Shown here one piece after another: positions 7,914 through 16,162 of a stretch of 30,460 nt of DNA (positions are counted from its first letter, which is position 1; each line of letters starts with the position of its first letter). Below the pieces are notes generated by a model. The model worked only from the letters and a program-made list of their open reading frames with translations. It searched no databases and was not told the origin of the DNA. The stretch lies in the NCBI GenBank assembly GCA_052148715.1, contig JBKQHQ010000256.1, positions 1 through 30,460 on the forward strand, written 5' to 3'. The DNA is from JBKQHQ01 sp052148715 (GTDB lineage Bacteria > Pseudomonadota > Alphaproteobacteria > Rhizobiales > Xanthobacteraceae). A program made the translations under genes and the position numbers.

Positions 7914-9159
7914 GGCGCTCGCTGATCCGATCACCGTGGAGACTGCCGCAGGACGCCGCTGGCTGTCCATCGTCGGCATCGGCGAGGACGGCGTCGACGG
8001 GCTGAGTCCCGTAACACGCGCGCTCGTGTCTGATGCCGCGATCGTTTTCGGCGGCAAGCGTCATCTCGCGCTCGCGGCCCCGCTCATTCGCGGCGCGGCG
8101 CGGCCGTGGCCGAGCCCGTTCGAGGGCGCCGTCGCGGAGGTTTTGGCCCGTCGCGGCCAAACGGTCTGCGTGCTCGCCTCCGGTGATCCGTTCGTCCATG
8201 GCATCGGTTCGGTGCTGGCGCGCCACGTCGATCCGCGGGAGATGCTGGTCGTGCCGGCGCCGTCGGCCTTCAGCCTTGCCGCCGCGCGGCTCGGCTGGGC
8301 GCTGCCGGATACGGTGTTGCTCTCGCTGCATGCGCGCTCGCTCGACCTCATTCGCCCGCATCTGCATCCGAACGCCCGCCTGCTTGCGCTCACCTCGGAC
8401 GGGGACGGCCCGACGGCGCTCGCCAGCCTGCTCACCGAAACCGGCTTCGGCGCCTCACGCCTCACCATCCTTGAAGCGCTCGGCGGCCCGCGCGAGCGGA
8501 TACAAACAACGACCGCCTCTGACTTTGCTCGCAACGATGTCGATCCGCTCAACACGGTCGCGATCGAGGTCGTGGCGGTCGCCGGGGCGCGGATCATCGC
8601 CTACATGGCTGGGCTTCCCGACACATTGTTCGAACACGACGGCCAGATCACCAAGCGCGAGATCCGCGCGCTGACGCTCTCTTCGCTCGCGCCGCGGCGG
8701 GGCGAGTTGCTCTGGGACGTGGGCGGCGGAGCGGGGTCGGTGGCGATCGAATGGATGCTGGCCGATCCTTCGCTGCGCGCGATCACCATCGATGCGCGCG
8801 CCGACCGGGCCGCGCGCATCGTCCGCAATGCGGCGGCCCTCGGCGTGCCGGGGCTCGCCGTCGTCGAAGGTCTTGCGCCGGCCGCCCTACATAATCTGGC
8901 GCCGCCCGACGCGATCTTCGTCGGCGGCGGTGCCGCCGACGCGGGCGTCCTCGACACGGTCGTTGATGCGTTGCGCCGGGACGGGCGTCTCGTCGTCAAC
9001 GCCGTGACGCTCGAGACCGAGGCGTTGCTGATCGCCCGCCACGCCGCGCTCGGCGGCGAGCTGACGCGGATCGCCCTAACACGCGCGCAACCGGTTGGTC
9101 GCAAGACCGGCTGGCACCCGGCCATGCCGGTGACGCAGTGGCGGTGGGTGAAGCCGTGA
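7912..9159 (+). CDS. cobL: Precorrin-6Y C5,15-methyltransferase (decarboxylating) CobL
   Basis: CobL methylates precorrin-6B (6Y) at C5 and C15 and removes the acetate carboxyl at C12, giving precorrin-8X for CobH. The 415-residue protein has the standard two halves. An N-terminal CbiE-like methylase domain begins at SIVGIGEDGVDGLSP and includes LASGDPFVHGIGSVLARHV. A C-terminal CbiT-like methyltransferase has the SAM motif LLWDVGGGAGSVAIEWM and FVGGGAADAGVLD. ATG at 7912 is preferred, with a GAGG site about 6 bases upstream; ATGs at 7900 and 7906 are alternatives. The start lies on top of the cobK start on the other strand. Confidence 0.94.
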   Translation: MALADPITVETAAGRRWLSIVGIGEDGVDGLSPVTRALVSDAAIVFGGKRHLALAAPLIRGAARPWPSPFEGAVAEVLARRGQTVCVLASGDPFVHGIGSVLARHVDPREMLVVPAPSAFSLAAARLGWALPDTVLLSLHARSLDLIRPHLHPNARLLALTSDGDGPTALASLLTETGFGASRLTILEALGGPRERIQTTTASDFARNDVDPLNTVAIEVVAVAGARIIAYMAGLPDTLFEHDGQITKREIRALTLSSLAPRRGELLWDVGGGAGSVAIEWMLADPSLRAITIDARADRAARIVRNAAALGVPGLAVVEGLAPAALHNLAPPDAIFVGGGAADAGVLDTVVDALRRDGRLVVNAVTLETEALLIARHAALGGELTRIALTRAQPVGRKTGWHPAMPVTQWRWVKP

Positions 9160-9542
9160 TCGTGGCCGGCATCGGTTGCCGCCACGGCGCCTCTGCGGCC
9201 GACGTCGCTGCCGTGATCACCGCCGCGCTGGCGCGCGCCGCATTGAAGCTCGACGCACTCGACGCCATCGCCACATCGGCGGTGAAAGGCGGCGAGCCGG
9301 GTATCGCCGCCGCTGCCGCAAGTTTTGGCTTGCCGCTTGTGCTGGTGCCGCAGGCCGATCTGGCGGCGGCCGACGCCCGCACCGCATCGCGGTCGGAACG
9401 CGTCCTGACGCTGACGGGCGTCGGCTCGGTCGCCGAGGCCGCGGCGCTCGCCGCCGGCGGCCCGCAAGCGCGACTGCTGGCGCCACGTATCGCAGTAGGC
9501 GGCGCGACCTGCGCATTGGCCGGCAGCGGAGACGCGCCATGA
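9156..9542 (+). CDS. cobE: CobE, CbiG C-terminal-domain-like protein
   Basis: CobE is a small protein of aerobic cobalamin clusters, homologous to the C-terminal domain of CbiG; its exact role is not settled. The product is 128 residues from GTG 9156, which overlaps the cobL stop as GTGA; GTG at 9138 or 9144 would add a few residues. Visible family features are VAGIGCRHGASAADV at the start, ATSAVKGGEPGIAAAAASFGLPL in the middle, and a glycine-rich LTGVGSVAEAAAL segment. The last 4 bases overlap cobM. Its place between cobL and cobM supports the call. Confidence 0.88.
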   Translation: MIVAGIGCRHGASAADVAAVITAALARAALKLDALDAIATSAVKGGEPGIAAAAASFGLPLVLVPQADLAAADARTASRSERVLTLTGVGSVAEAAALAAGGPQARLLAPRIAVGGATCALAGSGDAP

Positions 9543-10300
9543 CGGTGCACTTCATCGGTGCCGGGCCGGGCGCGGCCGATCTGATCACCGTGCGCGGTCG
9601 CGATCTGCTCGCGCACTGCCCCGTCTGCCTCTACGCCGGCTCGATCATTCCCACCGAGCTGCTCGCCCATTGTCCGCCCGAGGCGCGCATCGTCGACACC
9701 GCGCCGATGAACCTCGACGAGATCGAGGCGGAGTTTTTGGCGGCGCACGCCGCCGGTCTCGATGTGGCGCGGCTCCAGTCCGGTGATCTCTCGGTCTACA
9801 GCGCGCTCGCCGAGCAGCTTCGCCGCCTGGCACGGAGAAACATTCCCTACACGCTGACGCCGGGCGTTCCGGCCTTTGCGGCGGCGGCGGCAGCGCTCGG
9901 CCGCGAGCTGACCATGCCGGAGATCGCTCAGAGCGTAGTTTTGACACGCATGCCCGGGCGAGCGTCGCGCATGCCGGAGGGCGAGCAGCTGAAAACCTTC
10001 GCCGCGACGGGAGCCACGCTGGCCATTCACCTCGCGATCCATCGCCTCGATCAGATCGTCGCGGATCTGACGCCGTTCTACGGCGCGGACTGTCCGGTGG
10101 CGGTGGTCGTGCGCGCGAGCTGGCCGGATGAGAAAATCATCGCCGGCACGCTCGGCGACATCGGCGCCAAGCTCGCGGCCGATCCGGTCGAGCGCACCGC
10201 CATTGTGCTGGTCGGACCGGCGCTCGCGGCGGAAAATTTTCGCGAGAGCGCGCTCTATGACGCGGACTATCGCCGCCGGTTTCGCGGAGAGCGATCGTGA
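9539..10300 (+). CDS. cobM: Precorrin-4 C11-methyltransferase CobM
   Basis: CobM methylates precorrin-4 at C11 to give precorrin-5, the step before C1 methylation. The 253-residue protein has the CobM/CbiF pattern: IGAGPGAADLITVRG, an LYAGSIIP segment, RLQSGDLSVYSALAEQ, TPGVPAFAAAAAALGRELT, and VVVRASWPDEKI near the C-terminus. The start at 9539 overlaps cobE by 4 bases; a longer frame upstream is antisense-free but lacks any methylase character and overlaps cobE. Only 11 bases separate its stop from the stop of the convergent cbiD. Confidence 0.95.
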   Translation: MTVHFIGAGPGAADLITVRGRDLLAHCPVCLYAGSIIPTELLAHCPPEARIVDTAPMNLDEIEAEFLAAHAAGLDVARLQSGDLSVYSALAEQLRRLARRNIPYTLTPGVPAFAAAAAALGRELTMPEIAQSVVLTRMPGRASRMPEGEQLKTFAATGATLAIHLAIHRLDQIVADLTPFYGADCPVAVVVRASWPDEKIIAGTLGDIGAKLAADPVERTAIVLVGPALAAENFRESALYDADYRRRFRGERS

Positions 10301-10311
10301 GCGGCCGTGAG

Positions 10312-11391
10312 CTACGCCTGGCCGACCAGCCTGCCGTCGCGATCGAAGAGCACGACATCGACCGCGATGCCCTTGCCTTCCACGGCTTGCGCGGCCGTTG
10401 CCCGCGCTGCGCGCGCGACCGTGTCACCGAGCGCGACGCCTTCGGCGCCGGCATGGGAAAATGCTTCCGCCGCAGTGTTGGCCGCGAGAATCTTTTCCCG
10501 CAGCGCCGCCGAGCCGCCGCTGGCCCGCGCAAAATCTGCAAGCACCAGCAGATCGACCGTGCCGCGCTTCGAGTGCAGATCCAGCAGTCCCTGCGCGAGC
10601 TTGGTCATCTTGCCGACGCCGCCGGCGATCGTGACCCGCGGGACCGGATGGGTGCGGAGATATTTCAGCATGCCGCCGACGAAATCGCCCATGTCGATCA
10701 GCGCGCTCTCCGGCAGGCCAAAAAGTTTCGCGACCGCCGCCTCCGAGGTCGACCCGGTCGAACCGGCGATGTGCGCAAAACCCATGGCGCGCGCGACATC
10801 GATGCCGCGATGGATGGAATGAATCCAGGCCGAGCACGAATAGGGAATGACGATGCCGGTGGTGCCGAGGATCGACAGGCCGCCGATAATGCCGAGGCGG
10901 GCATTGAGCGTCTTCGCGGCGAGTGCTTCGCCGCCCGGGATCGCGATTTCGACTTCGGCATCGCCGGTGCCGCCGGTCGACGCCGCGACCTCGGCGATGG
11001 CGGCGGAAATCATCTGCCGCGGCACCGGATTGATCGCCGGCTCGCTGGGCGGGATCGGCAGGCCTGGCCGCGTGACCGTGCCGACGCCCGGGCCCGCGCG
11101 AAACGTGACGCCGCTGCCCGGCGCCCCGGCGCGCACGGTCACCAAAATCAGCGCGCCGTGCGTGACATCCGGATCGTCGCCCGCATCCTTGACCACGCCT
11201 GCGGTCGCGGCCTGCGCATCCTTATGTGTCGTGGCGAGCGCGAAGGACGGCCGCTCGCCGCGCGGCAAGCTGATCTCGACCGGATCGGGAAACGCGCCGG
11301 TCAACAGCGCCGTGTAGGCGGCCTTGGCGGCCGCCGTCGCGCAGGCACCGGTGGTCCAGCCGCGCCGAAGCGGACGATTTTTCGGGTCCAT
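10312..11391 (-). CDS. cbiD: CbiD, (cobalt-)precorrin-5B C1-methyltransferase
   Basis: CbiD is the C1-methyltransferase named from the anaerobic, early-cobalt pathway. Here it sits in an aerobic cluster that shows no cobF, so it probably performs C1 methylation between CobM and CobK. The 359-residue length is normal. Family features are LRRGWTTGACATAAAKAAY at the N-terminus, a GPGVGTVTRPGLPIPPSEPAINPVPR segment read across two short motifs, GIIGGLSILGTTGIVIPYS, and GGVGKMTKLAQG. ATG at 11391 is chosen; ATG at 11418 and 11463 are in frame, but the latter runs into a palindromic repeat region. It converges on cobM and diverges from cobB. Confidence 0.92.
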   Translation of the reverse strand: MDPKNRPLRRGWTTGACATAAAKAAYTALLTGAFPDPVEISLPRGERPSFALATTHKDAQAATAGVVKDAGDDPDVTHGALILVTVRAGAPGSGVTFRAGPGVGTVTRPGLPIPPSEPAINPVPRQMISAAIAEVAASTGGTGDAEVEIAIPGGEALAAKTLNARLGIIGGLSILGTTGIVIPYSCSAWIHSIHRGIDVARAMGFAHIAGSTGSTSEAAVAKLFGLPESALIDMGDFVGGMLKYLRTHPVPRVTIAGGVGKMTKLAQGLLDLHSKRGTVDLLVLADFARASGGSAALREKILAANTAAEAFSHAGAEGVALGDTVARAARATAAQAVEGKGIAVDVVLFDRDGRLVGQA

Positions 11392-11470
11392 GCCCACGGC
11401 TATAAGACGCCGCGCCATCGTCGTCACGAAGCGTATGAAGGAACTCGCAGCCGCCTTCCACACCGCTCAT

Positions 11471-11541
11471 CCCCGCGCAAGCGGGGATCCAGCATGTCAT
11501 TTCTGATTCGCTGCAAGGACTGGGTCCCCGCTTGCGCGGGG
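11471..11541. repeat. Inverted pair of CCCCGC...GCGGGG elements
   Basis: Two 22-base copies in opposite orientation lie at 11471-11492 and 11520-11541, differing at one position. Each carries its own small palindrome with CCCCGC/GCGGGG arms. They occupy most of the divergent cbiD-cobB intergenic space. This sequence type is a very common intergenic element in alphaproteobacterial genomes. Confidence 0.85.
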
Positions 11542-11606
11542 AAGAGCGGAGGCGAGGCGTTTGCCAGATGCCTTGATGCGCTCCGTCACGGCGGGAGCGC
11601 CCGGCG

Positions 11607-12923
11607 ATGACGGCGCGTGGACTCATTATTTCGGCCCCACGGTCAGGGGCCGGTAAGACCACGGTGGCGCTGGGAATCCTCGCCGCGCTGCGGCGCCGCG
11701 GCGTCGCGGTGCGCGCCGCTAAATCGGGCCCCGATTACATCGACCCGGCCTTCCACGCCGCCGCAACCGGCATGCCCGGCCGCAACCTCGACAGCTGGGC
11801 CATGCCGCCCCCGCTCCTCGACGCGCTGATGGCCGATGCGGCGCGCGGCGCCGATCTCGTGGTGATCGAGGGCGCCATGGGCCTCTTCGACGGCATTGCC
11901 GGCGCGCCCGGCCGCTGCGGAACCGCCGCCGACCTCGCGGCGCGCTATCAGCTCCCGGCGATCCTCGTGCTCGACATAGCGGGCCAGTCCCAATCGGCCG
12001 CCGCCGTGCTGCGGGGATTTTCCATGCACGATCCGGCCGTGCGCATCGGCGGCGTGATCTTGAACCGCGTCGCCAGCGAACGGCACCAAAAACTCGTCGG
12101 CGACGCGATCGCGGCCCTCGACATCCCGCTGCTCGGCGCGCTGCCGCGCGACGACACGCTGACCCTGCTGGAGCGGCATCTCGGTCTGGTGCAAGCGACC
12201 GAGCACGGAGATCTCGCCGCGCGCCTCGACCGCCTCGGCGCGATGGCCGAGCGTCATCTCAATCTCGATGCGGTGATCGGACTAGCGGCGCCGATCCGCT
12301 CGGCCGCGATGACGAGCAGGCCGCCGCTGCCGCCGCCCGGCCAATGCATCGCGCTCGCGGCCGATGCGGCTTTCAGCTTCGTCTATCCGCATCTGATCGA
12401 AGGCTGGCGGCGCGCGGGGGCACAGATCGCTTCCTTTTCTCCCTTGGCGGACGAGCCGCCGCCCGCGCACTGCGACAGCTGCTGGCTGCCAGGCGGCTAT
12501 CCGGAGCTGTATGCCGCCAGACTTGCCGCGGCGTGCAGCTTTCGCGCCGGCCTCGTGCGCTTCGCCGCGACGCGGCCGGTGCACGGCGAGTGCGGCGGCT
12601 ACATGGTCTTGGGCGAAGGTTTTGAAGACGCCAACGGCGAGCGCCACGCCATGGCCGGACTGCTGAGCCACGCGACGAGCTTTGCCAAGCGCCGCCTCCA
12701 TCTCGGCTACCGCGAGGCGCGGCTCTTGACCGACAGCCCGATCGGACCTCCCGACGCCATCGTGCGCGGCCACGAGTTTCACTACGCAACGCTGCTTTCG
12801 CCTGGCGACGACACGCCGCTCGTCGATCTCGTCGACGGCCAAGGCCGCGCGCTCGGCCCCGCCGGCGGCCGCCGCGGCAACGTCTCCGGCACATTCTTCC
12901 ACGCGATTGCCGGCGCGGGGTAG
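11607..12923 (+). CDS. cobB: Hydrogenobyrinic acid a,c-diamide synthase CobB
   Basis: CobB uses ATP and glutamine to amidate the a and c side chains of hydrogenobyrinic acid, giving the substrate of the cobalt chelatase. The 438-residue protein has an N-terminal dethiobiotin-synthetase-like domain with P-loop SAPRSGAGKTTVALG (residues 9-23), KSGPDYIDPAFH and EGAMGLFDG. A C-terminal glutamine amidotransferase domain follows, with WLPGGYPEL, the nucleophile Cys329 in HGECGGYMVLGE, and the histidine of GHEFHYA. It is transcribed away from cbiD. The 215-base gap in front of it contains a repeat pair; no riboswitch is visible there. Confidence 0.95.
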   Translation: MTARGLIISAPRSGAGKTTVALGILAALRRRGVAVRAAKSGPDYIDPAFHAAATGMPGRNLDSWAMPPPLLDALMADAARGADLVVIEGAMGLFDGIAGAPGRCGTAADLAARYQLPAILVLDIAGQSQSAAAVLRGFSMHDPAVRIGGVILNRVASERHQKLVGDAIAALDIPLLGALPRDDTLTLLERHLGLVQATEHGDLAARLDRLGAMAERHLNLDAVIGLAAPIRSAAMTSRPPLPPPGQCIALAADAAFSFVYPHLIEGWRRAGAQIASFSPLADEPPPAHCDSCWLPGGYPELYAARLAAACSFRAGLVRFAATRPVHGECGGYMVLGEGFEDANGERHAMAGLLSHATSFAKRRLHLGYREARLLTDSPIGPPDAIVRGHEFHYATLLSPGDDTPLVDLVDGQGRALGPAGGRRGNVSGTFFHAIAGAG

Positions 12924-12960
12924 TTGTGGGTCATTCAGTGGCTCTCGAACTAATAGACTT

Positions 12961-13055
12961 GCCACGTCATGGCCGGACTTGTTCCGGCCATCCACGTCTT
13001 TTCGCACCGGCAATAAAGTCGTGGATGGCCGTGACGAGCGCGGCCATGACGTGGC
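12961..13055. repeat. Inverted-repeat element between cobB and the TctC gene
   Basis: Outer arms of 15 bases (12961-12975 and 13041-13055, GCCACGTCATGGCCG and its complement) enclose a second pair of arms around 12986-12996 and 13019-13030. The whole can fold into a long branched stem. It lies between the convergent 3' ends of cobB and the TctC-type gene, where it could act as a bidirectional transcript end or 3' stabiliser. No T-run is evident. Confidence 0.88.
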
Positions 13056-13123
13056 GAATTTGTTGTTCACATTCCAACTGCGGCTTATCGATCGTGAAAT
13101 AAGTTTAAGGGAACGGGTGGTTG

Positions 13124-14101
13124 CTACTCGACGCTCAGCTTTGCGTCGCGGATCAGCGCCGACCATTTTTGCGACTCGGTCCTGACGTATTCGGAAAACT
13201 CCTCCGGCGAGCTCGAGATCGGCTCGAACATTTGCGGGTCCAAATACTTTTCGCGGAACGCCGGATCGGTCGCGACCTTCTGCACATCGGCGCTGATCTG
13301 CGTGACGATCGCGCGCGGCGTCCCGGCGGGCGCCACGAGGCCGAACCACGTGCTGGCCTCGTAGGACGGAAGGCCGGCGGCCTCGGCCAACGTCTGCACA
13401 TCGGGGAGAGGTCGCAAGCGCTTGCGGCTGCCGACGCCGAGCATTTTTACTTGGCCCGCCTGCGTCGGCGGCAGGGCCGAGCCGATGCTGATGCTCATCA
13501 TGTTGGCGTGGCCGGCGATGACGTCGTTCAGGGCGAGCGCCGCGCCGCGGTAGTGGACGGGAACGAATTGCACGCCCGCCAGATTCTCCAACATCGCAAC
13601 GTTCATGTGCGGCGCGGAACCCACGCCCGCGGTCGCGTAGGTGATCGTGCGCGGCTTCTGCCTGGCGAGATCGAGCAGCTCACGCACGCTCGCCGCCGGC
13701 AGCGACGGATTGACGATCAGCGCCTGGTTGATGCGAATGAGGCCGGTGATCGGCAACAAATCCTTCTCGACGTCGTAGGTCAGCTTGTCCTTGCCGTAGA
13801 GAGCGGGATTGATGACGAGGAGGCCGGCCTCGGCGACCAGCAGCGTATGGCCGTCGGGCGCAGCCTTGGCGACGACCGCGCCGGCGATGTTGTGACCGCC
13901 GCCGCCCCGGTTCTCGATGATGACCGGCCGGCCCCACCGCTCGGAAAGTTTTTGCCCGATCGCGCGGGCGATCACATCGGACACGCCGCCGGGCGCCGCC
14001 GTCACGAAGATGGTGACCGGCCGGCTGGGGAAGGACTGCGCGTGCGCGGACGGCATGCCCGACAGGCAAACGAGCGCCATCAGAACGCCAAGCCATCTCA
14101 C
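13124..14101 (-). CDS. TctC/Bug-family periplasmic solute receptor
   Basis: This is a receptor of the tripartite tricarboxylate transporter type, a family greatly expanded in some proteobacteria that binds small carboxylates and other organic compounds in the periplasm. The N-terminus has a signal peptide ending near SAHAQ (residue 22). The mature part shows the Bug-family segments PSRPVTIFVTAAPGGVSDVIAR, VIIENRGGGGHNIA, ATAGVGSAPHMN, VPVHYRGAALALNDVIAG and a WFGLVAPAGTPRAIV segment. GTG 14101 is preferred because AAGGGG lies about 9 bases upstream; TTG 14122 would add 7 residues. No TctA or TctB membrane subunit is nearby. It lies 22 bases after an outer-membrane protein gene on the same strand, downstream of cobT. 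The ligand cannot be read from the sequence. Confidence 0.9.
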   Translation of the reverse strand: MRWLGVLMALVCLSGMPSAHAQSFPSRPVTIFVTAAPGGVSDVIARAIGQKLSERWGRPVIIENRGGGGHNIAGAVVAKAAPDGHTLLVAEAGLLVINPALYGKDKLTYDVEKDLLPITGLIRINQALIVNPSLPAASVRELLDLARQKPRTITYATAGVGSAPHMNVAMLENLAGVQFVPVHYRGAALALNDVIAGHANMMSISIGSALPPTQAGQVKMLGVGSRKRLRPLPDVQTLAEAAGLPSYEASTWFGLVAPAGTPRAIVTQISADVQKVATDPAFREKYLDPQMFEPISSSPEEFSEYVRTESQKWSALIRDAKLSVE

Positions 14102-14123
14102 AATTGCTTTCCCCTTGCGCAAT

Positions 14124-14969
14124 TCAGAACAAGCCGTCCAGCCGGTGCGAATAGCCGACGCCGAGGATATATGCCGGCGCGTTGTGATTGAGGCCGAAGG
14201 CGAGGTGGAAGTCGACCTGTTGCGTTCGCGTCAACTGGTAGACGCCGCCCGAATTGAAGAGCTGGCTCGAGCCGCCTTGGTCCGGGTAATCGCCGATATA
14301 CTCGACGAACAGCGTGGCGCGCTCATCGACCTTCTTCTGGACCACGAAGGTGGTCTCGGTCGTGAGCTTGCTGCTCGGATCGGCAGGATGGAAGAACGCC
14401 GAGACCATGCCGCCGATGCCGAAGCCGAGACCGAGGTCCCGCGACCAGGGAAACTGCAGATAGGGCTGGGCGCCGGGCCCGGCTATGGCCGCATTGCCGG
14501 TCGGCAAGGCGACGCCGGCCGTCATCGCCAGATCGAATTTTCCGGGCAGCGGGCCGAGCTGCCATTTGATCGCCGGGCTCACGTCGGTGAAGCCCGAATT
14601 GGCCGCACCTTGAACCGCACCGAAATAGTCCGGAAGATCAACCAAAAACTCGAGGCAAGGCGCCACGCCCAGGCGCAACCGGCTGTTGGTGCCGTCGATG
14701 GTGCTGCCGCCATCGCGTTCGCTCAGATTGACACCGTTCTCGCTCTGCAGACTGCCCGTGGGAACCGCCAAGCTGGAATTGGTGACGCTTGGCCGATCGG
14801 TGGCAATGTCCGTTGCCTTGGTCGGGCAAGCATCGGCGGCGAGCGCGGCGGGCGCCCAAAGGCACGCCAGAACCCCCAACAGCCAATGCGCCGGCGTGCC
14901 GTAGGTGATTGCCCGCTGGAGATCCCGTATCTCGAAGCGCGCGTCGGCACCACGTCGCAGCTTGATCAA
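14124..14969 (-). CDS. Outer-membrane channel-like protein, Phenol_MetA_deg type
   Basis: The predicted protein has 281 residues with a hydrophobic export segment HWLLGVLACLWAPAALAADA, preceded by an unusually long N-terminal region of about 29 residues. After cleavage comes ATDIATDRPSVTNSS and VPTGSLQSENGVN, the pattern typical of PF13557 (putative MetA-pathway transporters), a beta-barrel family linked to uptake of aromatic or hydrophobic compounds. Alternating polar and aromatic strands continue to a C-terminal GVGYSHRLDGLF, ending in Phe as outer-membrane barrels do. TTG 14969 is chosen because GGGAGG sits about 5 bases upstream. It follows cobT by 40 bases and precedes the TctC gene by 22, so a three-gene operon is likely. 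Family assignment is from memory of the motif. Confidence 0.72.
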   Translation of the reverse strand: MIKLRRGADARFEIRDLQRAITYGTPAHWLLGVLACLWAPAALAADACPTKATDIATDRPSVTNSSLAVPTGSLQSENGVNLSERDGGSTIDGTNSRLRLGVAPCLEFLVDLPDYFGAVQGAANSGFTDVSPAIKWQLGPLPGKFDLAMTAGVALPTGNAAIAGPGAQPYLQFPWSRDLGLGFGIGGMVSAFFHPADPSSKLTTETTFVVQKKVDERATLFVEYIGDYPDQGGSSQLFNSGGVYQLTRTQQVDFHLAFGLNHNAPAYILGVGYSHRLDGLF

Positions 14970-15009
14970 AAATACCTCCCGCTGCGAACGCGACGATACA
15001 TGATCAGGA

Positions 15010-16035
15010 TCACGAGGCCTTGTCCGACACGCCGGCTTCCGCAAAGGTCGCCATCCCCCTATGGCAGGCGAGCGCGGCGCGCAAGAGCAGCACCGCCAGC
15101 GCGGCGCCCGAGGCCTCGCCGAGGCGCATGTCGAGATCGAGGAGCGGTTTTACGCGAAGCTCGTCGAGCAGTTGTCGATGTCCTGATTCGGCCGAGACGT
15201 GGCCGGCGAGCGCGTGGCCGAGCGCATCGGCGCGCAGCTTCGTGAGCGGCGCCGCCGCGGCCGTGCACACGAAGCCGTCGAGCAGCACCGGAATACCCTG
15301 CCGCCGCGCCGCCAGCGTCGCGCCGAGAATCGCCGCAAGCTCGCGTCCGCCAAGACTCGCGGCAAGCCGCAGCGGATCGCCGAGCGTGGCGGCGTGCCGC
15401 GCGAGCCCGGCATCGATCACCGCGCGCTTGCGCGCCAAGCCCTGATCGTCGACGCCGGTGCCGCGCCCGGCCCAGCGGGCGCCGCCGCCGCCGAACAAAG
15501 CCGCCGCAATGGCCGCGGCCGCTGTGGTGTTGCCGATGCCCATCTCGCCGAGGCAAACGAGGTCCGCATCGGGCGCGACCGAGCCGTAGCCCGCGATGAC
15601 GGCCGACAGGAATTCGGCCTCGTCCATGGCCGGCGCCTGTGTGATGTCGGCCGTCGGCGCATCGAGCGAGAGCGGAATCACCCGCAGCCCCGCACCGGCG
15701 ACCCGCGCGAGCTGGTTGATCGCGGCGCCGCCCGCGGAAAAATTCGCCACCATCTGCGCTGTCACCGCCGCCGGATAGGCCGAGACGCCCTGCCCGGTCA
15801 CGCCGTGATTGCCGGCGAACACCAGGACCTCGACCTTATCGAGGCGCGGTGCGCGGCCCTGCCAATGGGCGAGCCACGCGACCATGTCCTCCAGGCGGCC
15901 GAGACTCTTCGGCGGTTTAGTGAGTTGCGCCTCACGGCGGGCGACCGCCGCGGCGGCCGCCGCATCGCCATCCGGCAGATCGAGGCAGGCCGCGCGCAGG
16001 TCAGCCATCGAGGTGAACGCAGGCATCGCGGGCAT
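15010..16035 (-). CDS. cobT: Nicotinate-nucleotide-dimethylbenzimidazole phosphoribosyltransferase CobT (alias CobU)
   Basis: CobT makes alpha-ribazole phosphate from nicotinate mononucleotide and a lower-ligand base, normally 5,6-dimethylbenzimidazole, for the nucleotide loop of cobalamin. In P. denitrificans naming it is CobU, distinct from the chelatase subunit CobT. The 341-residue protein has LTKPPKSLGRLEDMVAWLA, VLVFAGNHGVTGQGVSAYP, GEMGIGNTTAAAA, GRGTGVDDQGL, and RLGEASGA, whose Glu307 corresponds to the catalytic Glu317 of the Salmonella enzyme. No strong ribosome site marks the start. ATG 16035 is chosen; ATG 16068 would start in a repeat, and 16026 or 16008 are shorter options. It diverges from cobS. 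Confidence 0.94.
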   Translation of the reverse strand: MPAMPAFTSMADLRAACLDLPDGDAAAAAAVARREAQLTKPPKSLGRLEDMVAWLAHWQGRAPRLDKVEVLVFAGNHGVTGQGVSAYPAAVTAQMVANFSAGGAAINQLARVAGAGLRVIPLSLDAPTADITQAPAMDEAEFLSAVIAGYGSVAPDADLVCLGEMGIGNTTAAAAIAAALFGGGGARWAGRGTGVDDQGLARKRAVIDAGLARHAATLGDPLRLAASLGGRELAAILGATLAARRQGIPVLLDGFVCTAAAAPLTKLRADALGHALAGHVSAESGHRQLLDELRVKPLLDLDMRLGEASGAALAVLLLRAALACHRGMATFAEAGVSDKAS

Positions 16036-16061
16036 GCAATATGTTACAGCATTTCGATTCA

Positions 16062-16149
16062 TTGTCATTGCGAGCGAAGCGAAGCAATCTCAAGCCACAA
16101 GAGCACCTTGGCCGCGATTGCTTCGTCGCTGCGCTCCTCGCAATGACAA
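16062..16149. repeat. Inverted-repeat element filling the cobT-cobS intergenic region
   Basis: Perfect outer arms of 11 bases (16062-16072 and 16139-16149, TTGTCATTGCG and its complement) enclose further pairing between GCGAAGCAATC-type and GATTGCTTCG-type segments. This is the CATTGCGAGCGAAGC type of element that is widespread in Bradyrhizobium-like genomes. It takes up most of the 127 bases between the divergent cobT and cobS starts. AAGGGA just after the right arm probably serves as the cobS ribosome site. Confidence 0.9.
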
Positions 16150-16162
16150 GGGAACAAACCGA

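Noticed and set aside
11466..11545. CRISPR-like repeats before cobB
   Set aside because: There are only two copies, in opposite directions, with no regular spacers and no cas genes in the window.
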